Of a stretch of DNA of 64,000 nucleotides, positions 46,801 through 56,600 are shown one piece after another. The notes under the pieces were generated by a model. That model saw nothing but the letters and a program-made list of their open reading frames with translations. It made no database searches and was not told the origin of the DNA. Both the position numbers and the translations under genes were made by a program. This stretch comes from Charina bottae (taxonomy: Eukaryota > Chordata > Lepidosauria > Squamata > Charinaidae): positions 54,654,914 through 54,718,913 of the forward strand of contig JALMGJ010000002.1 of assembly GCA_023362775.1 (NCBI GenBank), given 5' to 3'. The first letter of the stretch is position 1, and each line of letters begins with the position of its first letter.

Positions 46801-48521
46801 GAAACGTGAATTGGCAAGAAGTTGGAACTGCCAACTCTTTTAACAAAGCCTTTTGGAAAGTACACAAAATTTTGGAAAGTTTGCAAAATTGAATCTAGGT
46901 GCACAAAGGGGTCTGGAAAGCAGAGGAAGTGAAACCAAATATTATACAGTATCTCAGAAAGGAATTTTTCAATACAGTAAGGCAGGAAAGCAAATTCACT
47001 TGGACACCATGTCAATGTCTATTTGGAAATAAATTAAACGATGTTCCCTTGCATTTGCTAAGACCATATCCTCAGCTGCATCTAAGCACATATGAACATA
47101 CCTTGGCGACGTTTTTTTTCTGCCACATCCCCATGATGTTGCTTTCATTCAGCCCCATGAGTGAGGCAGCTTTAACTTTCCTTTCCTGTACTGGGGTTAA
47201 ACCCTGTCCAAGGGCACCCTCAAGGCATATATACTCTGTTTGGCTTTGTCACCCATTACCTTGGATGGCAGTAATTTGAAACTGAGCCAACAGATCCAGT
47301 ACAGTACAGGCATCAGCACTGTGGACAGCACATTTCATGGCTTCCTGCTGATTCAAGGGTGGGCAGAGAGCACTTCAACCCAGTAGTTGAGAAAACCCTA
47401 AATCTTTATAGTACACCTTAAAGTTAATCTTCTTTTAAGCGTCTACATTAGGCACATAGAGTGAATTAAGTGAGATAGGACTAATATGGGGGCGGGGGGA
47501 GGGGAGGCAGCCAGCTCCAAACTTTGTCTCACAGAGGCCAAGTCCTTGAAACGGACCAGACACGGTCGCCGTTGGCAGCAAGTGCAGATCGCTCCGCCAT
47601 TAGCAACACGGAAACCGCCGCGGTGAGAACCGAGCCTGAAGTTTCCGCAGTAACTAAGGCGGCTGCTAGAGCACGTGCCCACCCCCACCCCCTCCTCTCC
47701 AACCGGCGCTTCATCAGAGCCCCCATCTGCACCTGTTTACAAAGCCTCAGGGACGAACCGCGTGTAGCCCACGGCAGTCTGGTTCTAGGCACGCATTCAG
47801 CGAGAGACTCATTTCAGGCCCAGGAACAGGCACCCCCCCCCCCGAAAATATCCAAGGTTCCTGAACTAATCTCCCCGCCTCCGTAACCAGCCTTGACAAT
47901 TCGTATCGACCCACTACCCCGCGCTCACCCACAAAGCGCAACCCCAGCTGAAGACGAAATGCAGCGCCTGCCCTTCCCTCCTCCCCCAGCGAAATCCTTC
48001 CAGCGATTTTCAGGCAAATCACAGCCCTACCTCTATAGTGATAGGCTCTCCCCACGCATAGAACAGAGGCAGACGCGGCAGTATTTTACCTTCCTAGACC
48101 TACAGCATATCGCATACCCCTCCCCCCATTTCTCGTTCGCTCGTTGACAAACCCTTTGGACCCTCTGCTAGGAAAGCGCCCCCGTGGCTCCCCCGCTTTT
48201 TAGAGAGAAGCTGATCGCACGCACGCATTGCTTCCCACTTGCTCTGCCTGCCCCCCGGGATCTGCCCTCAGCGCGATCCCGTTCTTCGGGGCAATCCCCG
48301 ACTTTCCCGCCAAAATGGGCTGCCGACTCAGACGGGACGCCAGCCCGCCTGTGCGCCCGCCCGCGCGCCCGAACCGTCGGAAGAAGCGTCCGCCCGGCCA
48401 TCCTTGCCTAGAACTGCCTACAAGCTGGGTGGGGGGGCCCCGCTCTCACCCCAGTGATGACCGCCGAGTCTCCCGAGCAGAGGAGCAGAAAGAGGAGGGG
48501 AGCGCAGGGCAGGCTTCTCAT
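31696..48521 (-). CDS. PROK2: PROK2, prokineticin 2 precursor (three coding exons, joined 48521-48450, 36548-36423, 31821-31696)
   Basis: Secreted AVIT-family hormone that activates the receptors PROKR1 and PROKR2; known roles include circadian output, olfactory-bulb and GnRH-neuron development and gut motility. The joined reading frame is 107 codons plus TAG, against 108 residues for the usual mammalian PROK2 as I recall it. Residues 1-19 form a hydrophobic signal peptide; the mature chain begins AVITGAC, the N-terminus needed for receptor activation. Ten cysteines (26, 32, 37, 38, 50, 60, 78, 80, 86, 96) fit the five-disulfide colipase-like fold. Both introns are phase 0 with GT..AG ends: 11.9 kb (36549-48449) and 4.6 kb (31822-36422). 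[16 protein letters not shown] and the GPR27 neighbour favour PROK2 over PROK1. Odd points: the C-terminal tail ends KNVNIYF, longer than mammalian PROK2 and like PROK1, and there is an N-L-T sequon at 83-85. Mamba and some lizard venom peptides belong to the same family, but CpG-island promoter and locus say this is the ordinary hormone gene. The Lys/Arg-rich alternative exon of mammals was not seen in intron 2. Confidence 0.93.
32237..34767 (+). mobile_element. RTE-BovB internal fragment in PROK2 intron 2
   Basis: Lacks both the 5' end and the 3' UTR/tail relative to the copy at 14970-18202. The frame is open from 32267 to 34789 except for one TGA at 32627 in a CGA-to-TGA context, a likely CpG decay event. 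Endonuclease motif SDHK replaces SDHE; reverse-transcriptase motifs FIDYSKAFD and YADD are intact, as is the Lys/Arg-rich C-terminal [18 protein letters not shown]. It lies antisense to PROK2. No target duplication was found. Confidence 0.9.
35193..35499. repeat. Long hairpin (inverted repeat), arms about 147-150 bp
   Basis: Left arm 35193-35338 and right arm 35347-35499 are inverted copies around an 8-base spacer, with few mismatches (for example gcacaattgt/acaattgtgc at the centre and tctttattagggtctttgac at the ends). The outer ends carry (AATAG)n. No coding content. It is within PROK2 intron 2. Confidence 0.9.
35800..36086. mobile_element. hAT (Buster-like) nonautonomous element, copy F
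   Basis: Ends cagagctttccaaact and agtttggaaagctctg, perfect duplication gtctagaa (35792-35799, 36087-36094). Core has two units of the 55-bp repeat shared with copies A and G. It ends 337 bases from PROK2 exon 2. Confidence 0.93.
36423..36548 (-). CDS. PROK2: PROK2 coding exon 2 (cysteine-rich core)
   Basis: Forty-two codons, residues 25-66, with six cysteines in the AVIT-family spacing (C-x5-C-x4-CC-x11-C-x9-C). Acceptor TTTAAG precedes the exon; donor GTTAGT follows, a non-consensus but usable site with AAA at the exon end. No stop and no frame break. Key segments are [13 protein letters not shown] and RICTPMG. Confidence 0.94.
37030..37562 (+). mobile_element. Possible solo LTR in PROK2 intron 1
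   Basis: Starts tgtcacgtgtg and ends atttatccaaca, with an A-rich signal-like tatagtaaagatttatag about 85 bases before the end and a ccaatcag box near 37205. No target duplication or coding sequence was found. Judged LTR-like by layout only. Confidence 0.35.
38153..39373. mobile_element. Foldback DNA transposon, 1.2 kb, nonautonomous
   Basis: Ends caggtagtccttgagttac and the inverted gtacctcaaggactacctg; subterminal sequence (tatgaccat, cacatgatg) resembles a very common squamate hAT-type MITE. No 8-bp duplication is seen. The interior is a GC-rich block with repeated ccattctccaaat and gaaggcttcagaag units, some inverted. No transposase. Confidence 0.65.
39545..39655 (+). mobile_element. CR1 3' end fragment
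   Basis: gaggttggactagaagacctccaaggtc followed by tatgattctatgac, the characteristic CR1 3' terminus. Confidence 0.65.
39660..40690 (-). mobile_element. DIRS-like retroelement reverse-transcriptase fragment
   Basis: Minus-strand translation: [17 protein letters not shown] (near 40520), then [34 protein letters not shown] and [14 protein letters not shown] with LHEHGFVVN (40439-39795). The order and spacing match DIRS/Ngaro reverse transcriptases. The catalytic Y-L-D-D is read as YLDN, and there are frame breaks, so it is dead. No tyrosine recombinase was found nearby. Confidence 0.7.
40920..41168 (+). mobile_element. RTE-BovB 3' end fragment
   Basis: Reads as the C-terminus of the BovB protein ([23 protein letters not shown], with changes) and the 3' end gacacgactaaatgactgaacaac. 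Confidence 0.8.
41169..43800. other. PROK2 intron 1, nothing recognised
   Basis: AT-rich sequence. A plus-strand frame of 132 codons at 42203-42601 has no domain or repeat I recognise and is taken as chance. Confidence 0.5.
43816..44144 (-). mobile_element. Sauria-type tRNA SINE
   Basis: Same family as 29258 and 44839. A perfect 15-bp duplication, ctttggtggggaata, flanks it (43801-43815, 44145-44159), showing recent LINE-driven insertion in PROK2 intron 1. Confidence 0.93.
44839..45170 (+). mobile_element. Sauria-type tRNA SINE
   Basis: Full length: tRNA-like head gggcgtggtggctcagcggg and ggttcaaatcc B-box, then tail gtcggacacgactgcacaaa and tacctttacc. Flanked by ctactactacta on both sides (44827-44838, 45171-45182); the target was or became a (CTA)n run. 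Confidence 0.9.
45568..45799 (+). mobile_element. tRNA-derived SINE (second family)
   Basis: Head gagccagtttgatgtagtgg with tRNA-like boxes, middle gtgaccttgggccagtcac, end ccctgactcgaaggc and (CA)n. Flanked by tgcatatttg (45558-45567, 45800-45809). Confidence 0.85.
45810..47499. other. PROK2 intron 1, nothing recognised
   Basis: Overlapping frames at 46662-47015 (minus) and 46899-47279 (plus) show no family features. Confidence 0.5.
48450..48521 (-). CDS. PROK2: PROK2 coding exon 1 (signal peptide and AVITG)
   Basis: Twenty-four codons from ATG at 48521. Encodes a Leu-rich signal peptide (residues 1-19) followed by AVITG, the invariant start of the mature AVIT-family protein. The splice donor GTGAGA follows directly at 48449-48444. 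The exon lies in a CpG island. Confidence 0.93.
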
Positions 48522-48700
48522 GGCGTCCCCCTGTATTTTGTATTTCTGTCCCGAGGCTGCGTCGACAGCTTTCCGCGCGCAGAGTCTCAGCCGGGTCTCC
48601 CTCCGGACAGCAGCAACGTGAAGAGGAGCAGAGCTAAAGCTGCGGCCGCTCGAGCCGTTTTAAAGCCCCGGGCTGCCATTCAGAAGCAAGATGAGTCACC
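48522..48700 (-). promoter_or_regulatory. PROK2: PROK2 5' UTR and core promoter
   Basis: GC-rich sequence upstream of the exon 1 ATG. A TATA-like CTTTAAAAC reads on the minus strand at 48665-48657, about 140 bases before the ATG. An E-box-like AACGTG (plus strand) sits at 48615-48620. Mammalian PROK2 is driven by CLOCK:BMAL1 through E-boxes, so these are reasonable candidate sites; a perfect CACGTG lies further in, at 47672-47677 in intron 1. Confidence 0.6.
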
Positions 48701-48902
48701 TCTCGAGCTACCCCGGCAACGCTGCCGTCGGGGAGAGGGACAGGAATCCATACACACGAGCAGAAATACGAAAGCACACCTCGTTATAGAGGGCTACTCT
48801 CAGCTGGACACAAAGAAGAGCAATGCAATTCCTACACGGAGAAACCGAGGAGAGGGTTGCACAGGAATTTGGGTTCCCTTAGGGAAAGCTTTTATAAAAG
48901 TA

Positions 48903-49426
48903 TCTGTAGCTTGAATCATGTCAACTGGATTTCTATTTTCTCAGTGGAAACGTTTCGCTCCTTATCCAAGGAGCTTCTTCAGTCTGAGCAAAGTTAGTAA
49001 GGGAATCCTAAATATGTTTCTAGGTAGCTGTGTGACCTTACACCTGGGGCTAGGTCATGGTTATATTGAGATGTTATTTTAAGTCCTTTTATCATCTAAA
49101 GGAGGATCGTTAAGATCACCATGCTGCTGCTGAGCTTGTGATCATGAGCACATGAGCTTGTGAGCAGCATGGTGATCTTAACGATCCTCCTTTAGATGAT
49201 AAAAGGACTTAAAATAACATCTCAATATAACCATGACCTAGCCCCAGGTGTAAGGTCACACAGCTACCTAGAAACATATTTAGGATCCCCTTACCAACTT
49301 TGCTCAGACTGAAGAAGCTCCTTGGATAAGGAGCGAAACATTTCCACTGAGAAAATAGAAATCCAGTTGACATGATTCAAGCTACAGACAATTCCACCTG
49401 GATGACTGAGAACCTTCATCGACATA
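48903..49426. mobile_element. Penelope-like element, long inverted repeat next to PROK2 promoter
   Basis: Arms of roughly 230-240 bp (about 48903-49135 and 49145-49385) in inverted orientation, then the terminal gatgactgagaaccttcatcgaca. Each arm holds CTGAAGA, a 7-bp stem (GCTCCTT/AAGGAGC) and GAAAC: minus 48952-48982, plus 49309-49339. It starts about 380 bases upstream of the PROK2 ATG. Confidence 0.7.
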
Positions 49427-49905
49427 ACTCCAACAAAGAGGTTATAGAGAAAGGGAAGAGTCCTTTTCTTAACTCTTTCCCTCTAAGAGTTTGTACTGAT
49501 ATCTCAACCCAGTTGTCTTTGGATCCTACAGGCAACCAGGATGACAAAAATCATCCTTAATTTAGGGAAAGACAATGATTGGGGGCTCCAAAGTGCCCCA
49601 ATGTGGCACACCTACTGTTAAATATCTCTTACTGGTTTGGGGCAAGTTCCTGGCAACTATTTTCAGAATCTGCCTGGCTTCTCTGGACTGATATATCTGC
49701 CCCCTCGTCTCATGTCCCATCTAGGTGTCTCACAAGTTAAAATAATAGGAAATAAATAAATGGGAAGATAAGGCCAGACATACAAGGCAAGACTGTGCAA
49801 CTAGCAGAGCTGAAAGGGGAGGAATTGAATCCGACACATAAGCAACAGATTTTCCACTTGAAAACCTCTCATTTTCTGAACAAGCGTAGATAGGAAGATC
49901 TATGT

Positions 49906-50194
49906 CAGTGTTTCTTAAAGTTTGGTCCTAGGACCCCTGGGGGTCCCCCAAGACCCTCTCAGGGGTCTACAAAATATAAATTATTTGCCAGCCTATGTTG
50001 ATGAATAATACAATATTAAAATCCCATCAAACAATCATGAGAAGCAGTAGCAGCAGTGAATTGCATCAATTTTAATTTTTAATATGGTAAATATCAATAT
50101 AGATAAACCATACAAACGAAAGCTCTTTTGGGGTCCTCCATAATTTTTAAAAGTGGGAAGGGGTCCTGAGAGAAAAAAAGTTTAAGAAACTCTT
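49906..50194. mobile_element. hAT MITE, 289 bp
   Basis: Ends cagtgtttcttaaagttt and tttaagaaactctt (two changes in the inverted repeat). Flanks atctatgt (49898-49905) and atctgtgt (50195-50202) match at 7 of 8. Interior has cccctgggggtccccc, as in common reptile hAT MITEs. Confidence 0.8.
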
Positions 50195-50229
50195 ATCTGT
50201 GTATCTCGATACATTTCAAGATACTGTTA

Positions 50230-50315
50230 AAGCAGAATAGTAAAATCTCTCCCGTTGGGGGAGATGGGTGGTCATATAAATTTAAATAATAAATAAAATT
50301 TAAATAATAAATAGT
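50230..50315 (+). mobile_element. LINE 3' tail fragment
   Basis: gttgggggagatgggtggtcatataaat followed by AAATAATA repeats, as in other L2/CR1-clade tails here. Confidence 0.55.
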
Positions 50316-51844
50316 GCAAAAAAACCTCTTCTTTCCCTATGGAACAGTGAAGATCTACTATTTCAGAATATTTTTAAGAAATAGCACTGATATTTTAGTC
50401 TTCTTCCACAAATGAAGAAGTGGAGCTCTGTCCTCTTCTCCTGACCCTCATTCAAAGCCTGGTAGGAATCTGGTGTCAAAAATGGGAAGAGAAGACAAGT
50501 TGAAGGATACAAAAATAACTCAACAAAGAGCTAATGCAGGAGGCAAACATTTAGGGAACAATGGCTGCACCAGGGCTTGGCTTGGACCAAAAGGGACAGG
50601 CCTGAGCCTTTCAATACTCCCAAATTTCGCCTCGAATCACATCCACAGCAGGTCACCTGACCTGTCCTCCAAGATACTCTGAGCAAGCATGGTAATATTT
50701 TACACATCATGAAGTTGTGATGGAACAGCACCGGTTTCATGCTACTTTAAAACCAGTATGCCTAAGGATGACTCAGGACTGTTTCACTTATGGCCTGGGG
50801 ACATGTGGTTTAGGGAGAAGATTAGTTTGTCCGGGCATGACTGGACCTTGTTATAGTGCAAGGAGGGGGCAAGGTTTCAAGTTTGCCAGTTGCTGGGCTG
50901 AATGAGGTTACTGAGTTTGTGCACTGAAAAAATACTGTAGAATTGAAAAGGTGTCGTTCTAAAATAGATATCTGAAGGAGATACCAGACAGTTAAGAACT
51001 GTGACCTTTCCCCCCCCTCTCATTTGTCAATTCTGTTTTATAAACTTTGCAGATTCACTTTAACCTCTTTTCTACATGTCTTTTTTTAGGTATTCTAAAT
51101 TCAGACTACAAAGTTGAAGACATCCCCTACTCCTCCAACACACATATGCTTGATTTTCAAAGTAATCTCATGGTTTATCAGGGGTAACTTTTCATTGTAC
51201 TTTGAAAATAAAATTCTGGTTTATTTATTTCTTTTTAAAATGATGTCTGGCATCACTTTCTTTATAAGATTACTATTTCATGTTTATGATTTTGTCATAA
51301 TCTGACACTCATAATTAAAGTCTCAGTCAATAATGCTTCCCCCATCAATCATAATTTTAATCTTAAACAAAAGAGTAAAGTCATTTCAAAGGGAGGAAAT
51401 AATATTCACTGGATCTCCATCATATAAGGTTTTGCACTGAAATAAGTATAAAAGGCCCATGCAGGAATTCTTGCACTTCTTTAACATTGCTTCTCTTATG
51501 ATCTGAATGGTGGGCAATTTATATTAATTACATAATTTAACGGTAAGTGGAAAACGACCAAAAGTACTGTAAGTGACATTTTTAAAATATATACATATAT
51601 ACAAAAATGGATTCTGACATTCAGTTTTTGTCAGCTTGAGATAGATAGGAACTAGTGTCGTAGTTCAGTTGTCCTGTAGAAGAACTTGCCTGAGAGTGGA
51701 AATTTCAATTTAGTGTAAATTTCCCTTTAAGTAAACACATATGAAACATGTATGTCTTTTGTATGAAAACTATATTCTTCTCATGCTTCTTTTGTTCTAA
51801 ACGTTCATCCATCTTCTGCCTGTTCAGACCATTGGTAAAATGCT
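50316..51844. other. No gene seen
   Basis: AT-rich intergenic DNA without recognisable features. Confidence 0.55.
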
Positions 51845-52080
51845 CCTGTCATAGAAGGGGAGAGACCATTAACCCACTGAGTTCAACTCTCTGCTCAGTG
51901 CAGGAATCCAAATGTTTACCTGGTTGCTTGAACTCATGCAGCAAAGTAGGAAGTCTCTACTTCCTTCAGTTATTGCTTCCACTGCCAATCTGCTGTTAAT
52001 GTTAGGAAGTTTTCCTCAACATTCACTTGGAATCGACCTTCCTATAATTTCATTGTTCCCTTCTGGGGCAACAGAACAGT
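51845..52080. mobile_element. CR1 3'-region fragment
   Basis: Contains gctcagtgcaggaatccaaat and gttaggaagttttcctcaac, phrases typical of reptile CR1 3' regions. Diverged; boundaries approximate. Confidence 0.5.
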
Positions 52081-52515
52081 AGTGGCTCATTTAATGTCCA
52101 CCCACCCTGTGCTGTCCAAAACAAATGGCTTGCTTCAGGTCCAATTGATTAAGCAATGTCATCTAGCAGGACCCTTCTCTGTCACTGCAACGGCCCTTTT
52201 GAAGAGCACCCCTTGGAGATTCATTTGGCCCCCCACCTTGTCTGCCTTTAAGTGCTCGTGGGTTTTCCCTTAAAATGTAGACTTTGCGTTAAGATTGATG
52301 GATGGACACCTTAAGCTGGAAGGGGAGATGTGGAAAGATGGTTTTGTTTCTTTGGATGGTTGTTGTTTTATGAATGTCTGTGTTTTATTATGGAATTGCT
52401 GTTCTTTTAATTTTGTGAAGCTGCCCAGAGTCGTTTGGGGTTAGGCAATCTAGAAATTAATAAATAGTATATTAATAAATAATAAATAATTAATTTTTAT
52501 TAATAAATTAATAAA
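52080..52515 (+). mobile_element. L2/CR1-clade LINE 3' fragment
   Basis: Plus-strand text HLAGPFSVTATALLKS resembles the reverse-transcriptase C-terminus, and the fragment ends gctgcccagagtcgtttgggg with AATAAATA repeats. Confidence 0.6.
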
Positions 52516-52730
52516 AAGGCCATACCATTCTTCTGAGTGGCACCTCTTTGGAAATTAGAAGTGTGCTATCAAGAGAAAACATGCCCTGTTCCCTCAGTCT
52601 CACTTAAGACATGGTTTCCAATCCCTGATCATACTCATTGCAATCTCTGTACCTGTTCCAGTTTCTCCAAACCCTTCTTAAAATGTGTGGGGTCTGACCA
52701 ATGCAGTTCCTTCAATCTGTTACCCTAAGA

Positions 52731-53624
52731 CAGAGCTTTCCAAACTTTTCATGTTGGTGACACACTTTTTAGACATGCATCATTTCGCGACACACTCTTA
52801 CAGCAGGGCACAAGGCAGGCACTAGGACCTGCATGGAATCCTGGCAGGCAGGTTTGGAGGCAGCCAGGCACAAGGCAGGCACTAGGACCTACGCAGAATC
52901 CTGGCAGGGCAGGTTTGGAGGCAGCCAGGCACAAGGCAGGCACTAGGACCTGCGCGGAATCACAGCAGGTTTGCAGGCAGCCAGGCACAAGGCAGGCACT
53001 AGGACCTGCGCGGAATCACAGCAGGTTTGGAGGCAGCAAGGCACAAGGCAGGCACTGACACCTGCGCGGAATCACAGCAGGTTTGGAGGCAGCAAGGCAC
53101 AAGGCAGGCACTGGCACCTGCGCGGAATCACAGCAGGTTTGGAGGCAGCAAGGCACAAGACAGGCACTAGGACCTGCGCAGAATCCTGGCAGGGCAGGTT
53201 TGGAGGCAGCCAGGCACAAGGCAGGCACTAGGATCTGCGCGGAATCACAGCAGGTTTGGAGGCAGCGAGGCACAAGGCAGGCACTAGGATCTGCGCGGAA
53301 TCACAGCAGGTTTGGAGGCAGCCAGGCACAAGGCTGTCACTAGGACCTGCGAGGAATCACAGCAGGTTTGGAGGCAGCAAGGCACAAGGCAGGCACTGGG
53401 ACCTGTGCGGAATCCTGGCAGGGCAGATTTGGAGGCAGCCAGGCACAAGGCACGCACTAGGATCTGCACGGAATCACAGCAGGTTTGGAGGCAGCAAGGC
53501 ACAAGGCAGGCACTGGGACCTGTGCGGAATCCTGGCAGTGCTCAGAGGTAGTGGCAGCTGCGACACACCCAGACACTGCAGCCGACACACTAACGTGTCC
53601 TGACACACAGTTTGGAAATCTCTG
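52731..53624. mobile_element. hAT (Buster-like) element with expanded minisatellite core, copy G
   Basis: Ends cagagctttccaaact and agtttggaaatctctg, perfect duplication ccctaaga (52723-52730, 53625-53632). The core is a minisatellite of about 13 units. Long open frames on both strands are products of the repeat, not genes. Confidence 0.93.
52803..53540. repeat. Minisatellite, about 13 units of 55-61 bp
   Basis: Unit marker caaggcaggcactaggacc recurs from 52810 to about 53500, with spacing of about 55-56 bp for units reading ggaatcacagcagg and about 61 bp for units reading aatcctggcagggcagg. The two forms are interspersed. Confidence 0.92.
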
Positions 53625-53639
53625 CCCTAAGACTTAACC

Positions 53640-56600
53640 CTATCACAATAGTACAGCTATTAGACTTCATTAGCAGATTTCATAGCTCTTAATTAAATCA
53701 GTATCTCCTTCTAATGTAAAGATTTCCATTTGCAGGTTGAGGATTTCTACTCACCTACAGAACATATCAAACTGTAATAATTAGTAGTTCCTGGTTCTGT
53801 AGTAATTATCCTTAAATAAATGTTCAACTGCTGAAATCTGAGTGTAGATAGGAGGTCTGACTCTCAATACTGATAATTATTTTATTGTTTGAATTTGCAG
53901 TTGTACCTTAATGGTCTCAATCCATTTTTCTTTTTTTGTCCAGACTTGGATGTACTGTCACAGTTACTTGCACTTAATCCATACTAGATCCTACAATAAA
54001 TTGAGAAGACCATACAATCAATACAGTTGATACAGTTAGTGCTCATTTGTAGAAAAACTAGTAAATTTGGCTTCAAATTGGAAATACCAGATGTTTGCTG
54101 AGAAAACTGATCTTTCTAGCTACCAACTAGTACATAAATGCAACTATAGTGATGTATTTTGTATCTGCAACGTCCTTGGAATTATTTTTACCTTGGGCAC
54201 AATGTTAAAAAAATAAATGCCTTGCTTTTCATATGCAGAAAAGCATGATGATGATGATATTCCTTAACTTTTAATGCTATAACAAACATAAGAAATTTGC
54301 TTGTAATCCTTAATCTTATTTTAGTAGGGCAGTAGTTTCTCATATAAATTTATCTAGCATTAATCTCTTAGCAGAAGCAAGTGTTTTGAGAATCCAGCCT
54401 CCCCTTTCAGCTATTCGTTTTCTTTTATTGCTCTAATGTACAATAAAAAAGCCCACAAGAACAAACAAAAAAGGAAAACAAGAACATACTATATTACATA
54501 AAGAGAAGATTACTCAGCCCAATTTTTAAGAACCTCATTAAACTGTGACCACACGGAATACTATTGATCAGTTTTTCCATTATACTGATAGAGAGTTCAT
54601 AGGCAGAAAGTGAAATATCAACAATTCAAGATAGTAATACTGGGGTTGCACTGTCTTTCCAACATTAAAGCATAATATTTTTAACTGCATCCCATGCTTG
54701 GTAAATCCATAGTTGTTCATATAGTGATAATTGCCATCTTTTTGGCATATAATTCAAAAGTACATTCACATCTTTATGTCATATTAATCTCTATAATACC
54801 TTATTGTCAAATGTAAGGATATTAAACCTAATGGGGCAATAATGGGACAAACTCATAGCATATGAGTAAGTGTCTCCTCACCTATTTTCCATTCTCAGCA
54901 TTCTAAGTTGAAAGCTAATCCTTTTTAACAAGTCCAATAAAGATTATTTTTGTTGTTGCTGAAATAATCTCATTTTCACAACATAAGAAATACACAGTAC
55001 TTTATATTCTTAATCATTTATTTGCTAGTATGGGGTATTCTAACTACTTATTTCTTATTTCTTGCTTCTATCTAAACAATACTCTAGTTGTTTATTAAAA
55101 AATATTATAGACTTAAAATCATCCAAAACACATACTAATACTGAGAATTGTTCAGGAGTTGTAGCTGCTAATGCATCTGAAACAAATTGTGAAATCAAGA
55201 AAACTTTGTTTCTGCTTGCTCATGACTCTCCAAATACACAATCTACCTATACTTTTCAAACAGGAATTATCCCAGAGTATAAATTTATTGCATGAATAAG
55301 AGTCTACACTACACTTGATCTTAGCCAAAAGGCTGAGAAGAATAAGAGTCAAAATTATGCCTGTGTCCCAATATCTTCCAAAAATACCTTGGAGCATTTA
55401 ATGCAGGAAATACAACAAAACTATTATTAATAATGAAGCCAAGCCTCTGTTATGAAATCTGAGAGGTCATATAATGATTTTCTAATAGACTCAGTTATTT
55501 TGATTTGGTAGCTTCCATTCCATAAAGAAATGTAAGTCAAAATGTATGCCCAATGATAAAACTGAAAATCATAAAAATGAAAAACCCTATCATCATATGT
55601 TAGTCATAGTTAGATAAAGAAAACCTGGAGGGTTGACCTTTCCCATTAAAATTTTTTAACATTTCATCAATCTGCTTAAAATACCTTCAAGTTATTGATA
55701 TAGGAATACCTCTGACTAAGTATAGTAAATGTTGAAGTATTATTCATTTTTACATTTATCTTTCCCCATAAACACACTAGGATGCAATCATCACCGATAT
55801 TGACTTTGAGATCAATTATTTTATATACTTACATGTACAAATGAAGAAAGTTTACTTGACCTAATTAGTTCCAAATAGTTAAAAATTTCAATCAACAAAT
55901 AGAACCTATGGCAATACATTTTGCAGCATTTTTTCATGCCGATATTGAGAGATAAACAAAAAAATTGCTGGAAGAGAAATTATTTTACTCATTATTTTTT
56001 CTTTTTTCAGATCTGGAGGAAGATCTGAAAAAGTTATCATCTTCTTTGCATTCTATTTAAGAGATCCCATTTGCTGTCATAAACTTTGAATATGATCTTG
56101 CACTTTAGAACTCAAGAATAGGGCTAGGCTTATGAGCTGAGTGAAAAATGGAATCACACAATAGGCTCAAACTTATACTCCAGCTACTGTGAAATAAAAA
56201 TCCATTAAAGCTGCTGTGGACAGTTCTTGCTTGGTGTTATGAGGAATTAAAATTATGATATAATTTATCACAATCCACTAATTATACTGTAAATTAATAG
56301 AAACCCACTATATTAGTCAGTTAATCCTGCAGGTCCTTGCTTACTTTTTTGTTTCCAAATCATAGATCATCTCTTTTTTCAAGCTGATAAAGCTAGTTTC
56401 ATTTGAATCAATCATCAGATTTTCCAGTTTGGCTATTTTTTCAACTAAAACCTCAAATCTCTATTTCAAATCAAGAATTTTCTGATTCAAATATGCAGTG
56501 AGGTTTTTAGTACACAACAGATTCATCCAAAATTGTTGGATGATCTTCTGTCATCTTGAAAAATTACTTTGTCTCAAAGGAAGGGGGAGACTTTTGTTTA

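Larger units (their letters stand above)
47500..48700. promoter_or_regulatory. PROK2: CpG island over PROK2 exon 1 and start of intron 1
   Basis: CpG-dense, GC-rich block of about 1.2 kb in AT-rich surroundings. It spans the PROK2 promoter, exon 1 and about 900 bases of intron 1. No further coding exon was recognised in it; open frames on both strands are low-complexity by-products of base composition. Confidence 0.8.

Noticed and set aside
46662..47279. Overlapping frames of 117 and 126 codons
   Set aside because: No recognisable motif on either strand and inside PROK2 intron 1.
31696..48521. Venom toxin of the AVIT family
   Set aside because: Locus, CpG-island promoter and single-copy hormone-like structure fit the endogenous hormone gene; nothing in the window points to venom expression.
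52803..53540. CRISPR-like array
   Set aside because: Units are contiguous without unique spacers, and the genome is eukaryotic.
52749..53603. Repetitive protein-like frames on both strands
   Set aside because: Products of the minisatellite in hAT copy G; no start context, conservation or splice structure.
55305..55339. Functional U2 snRNA gene
   Set aside because: Only the first 33-35 bases are present, without promoter elements, and with a target duplication.
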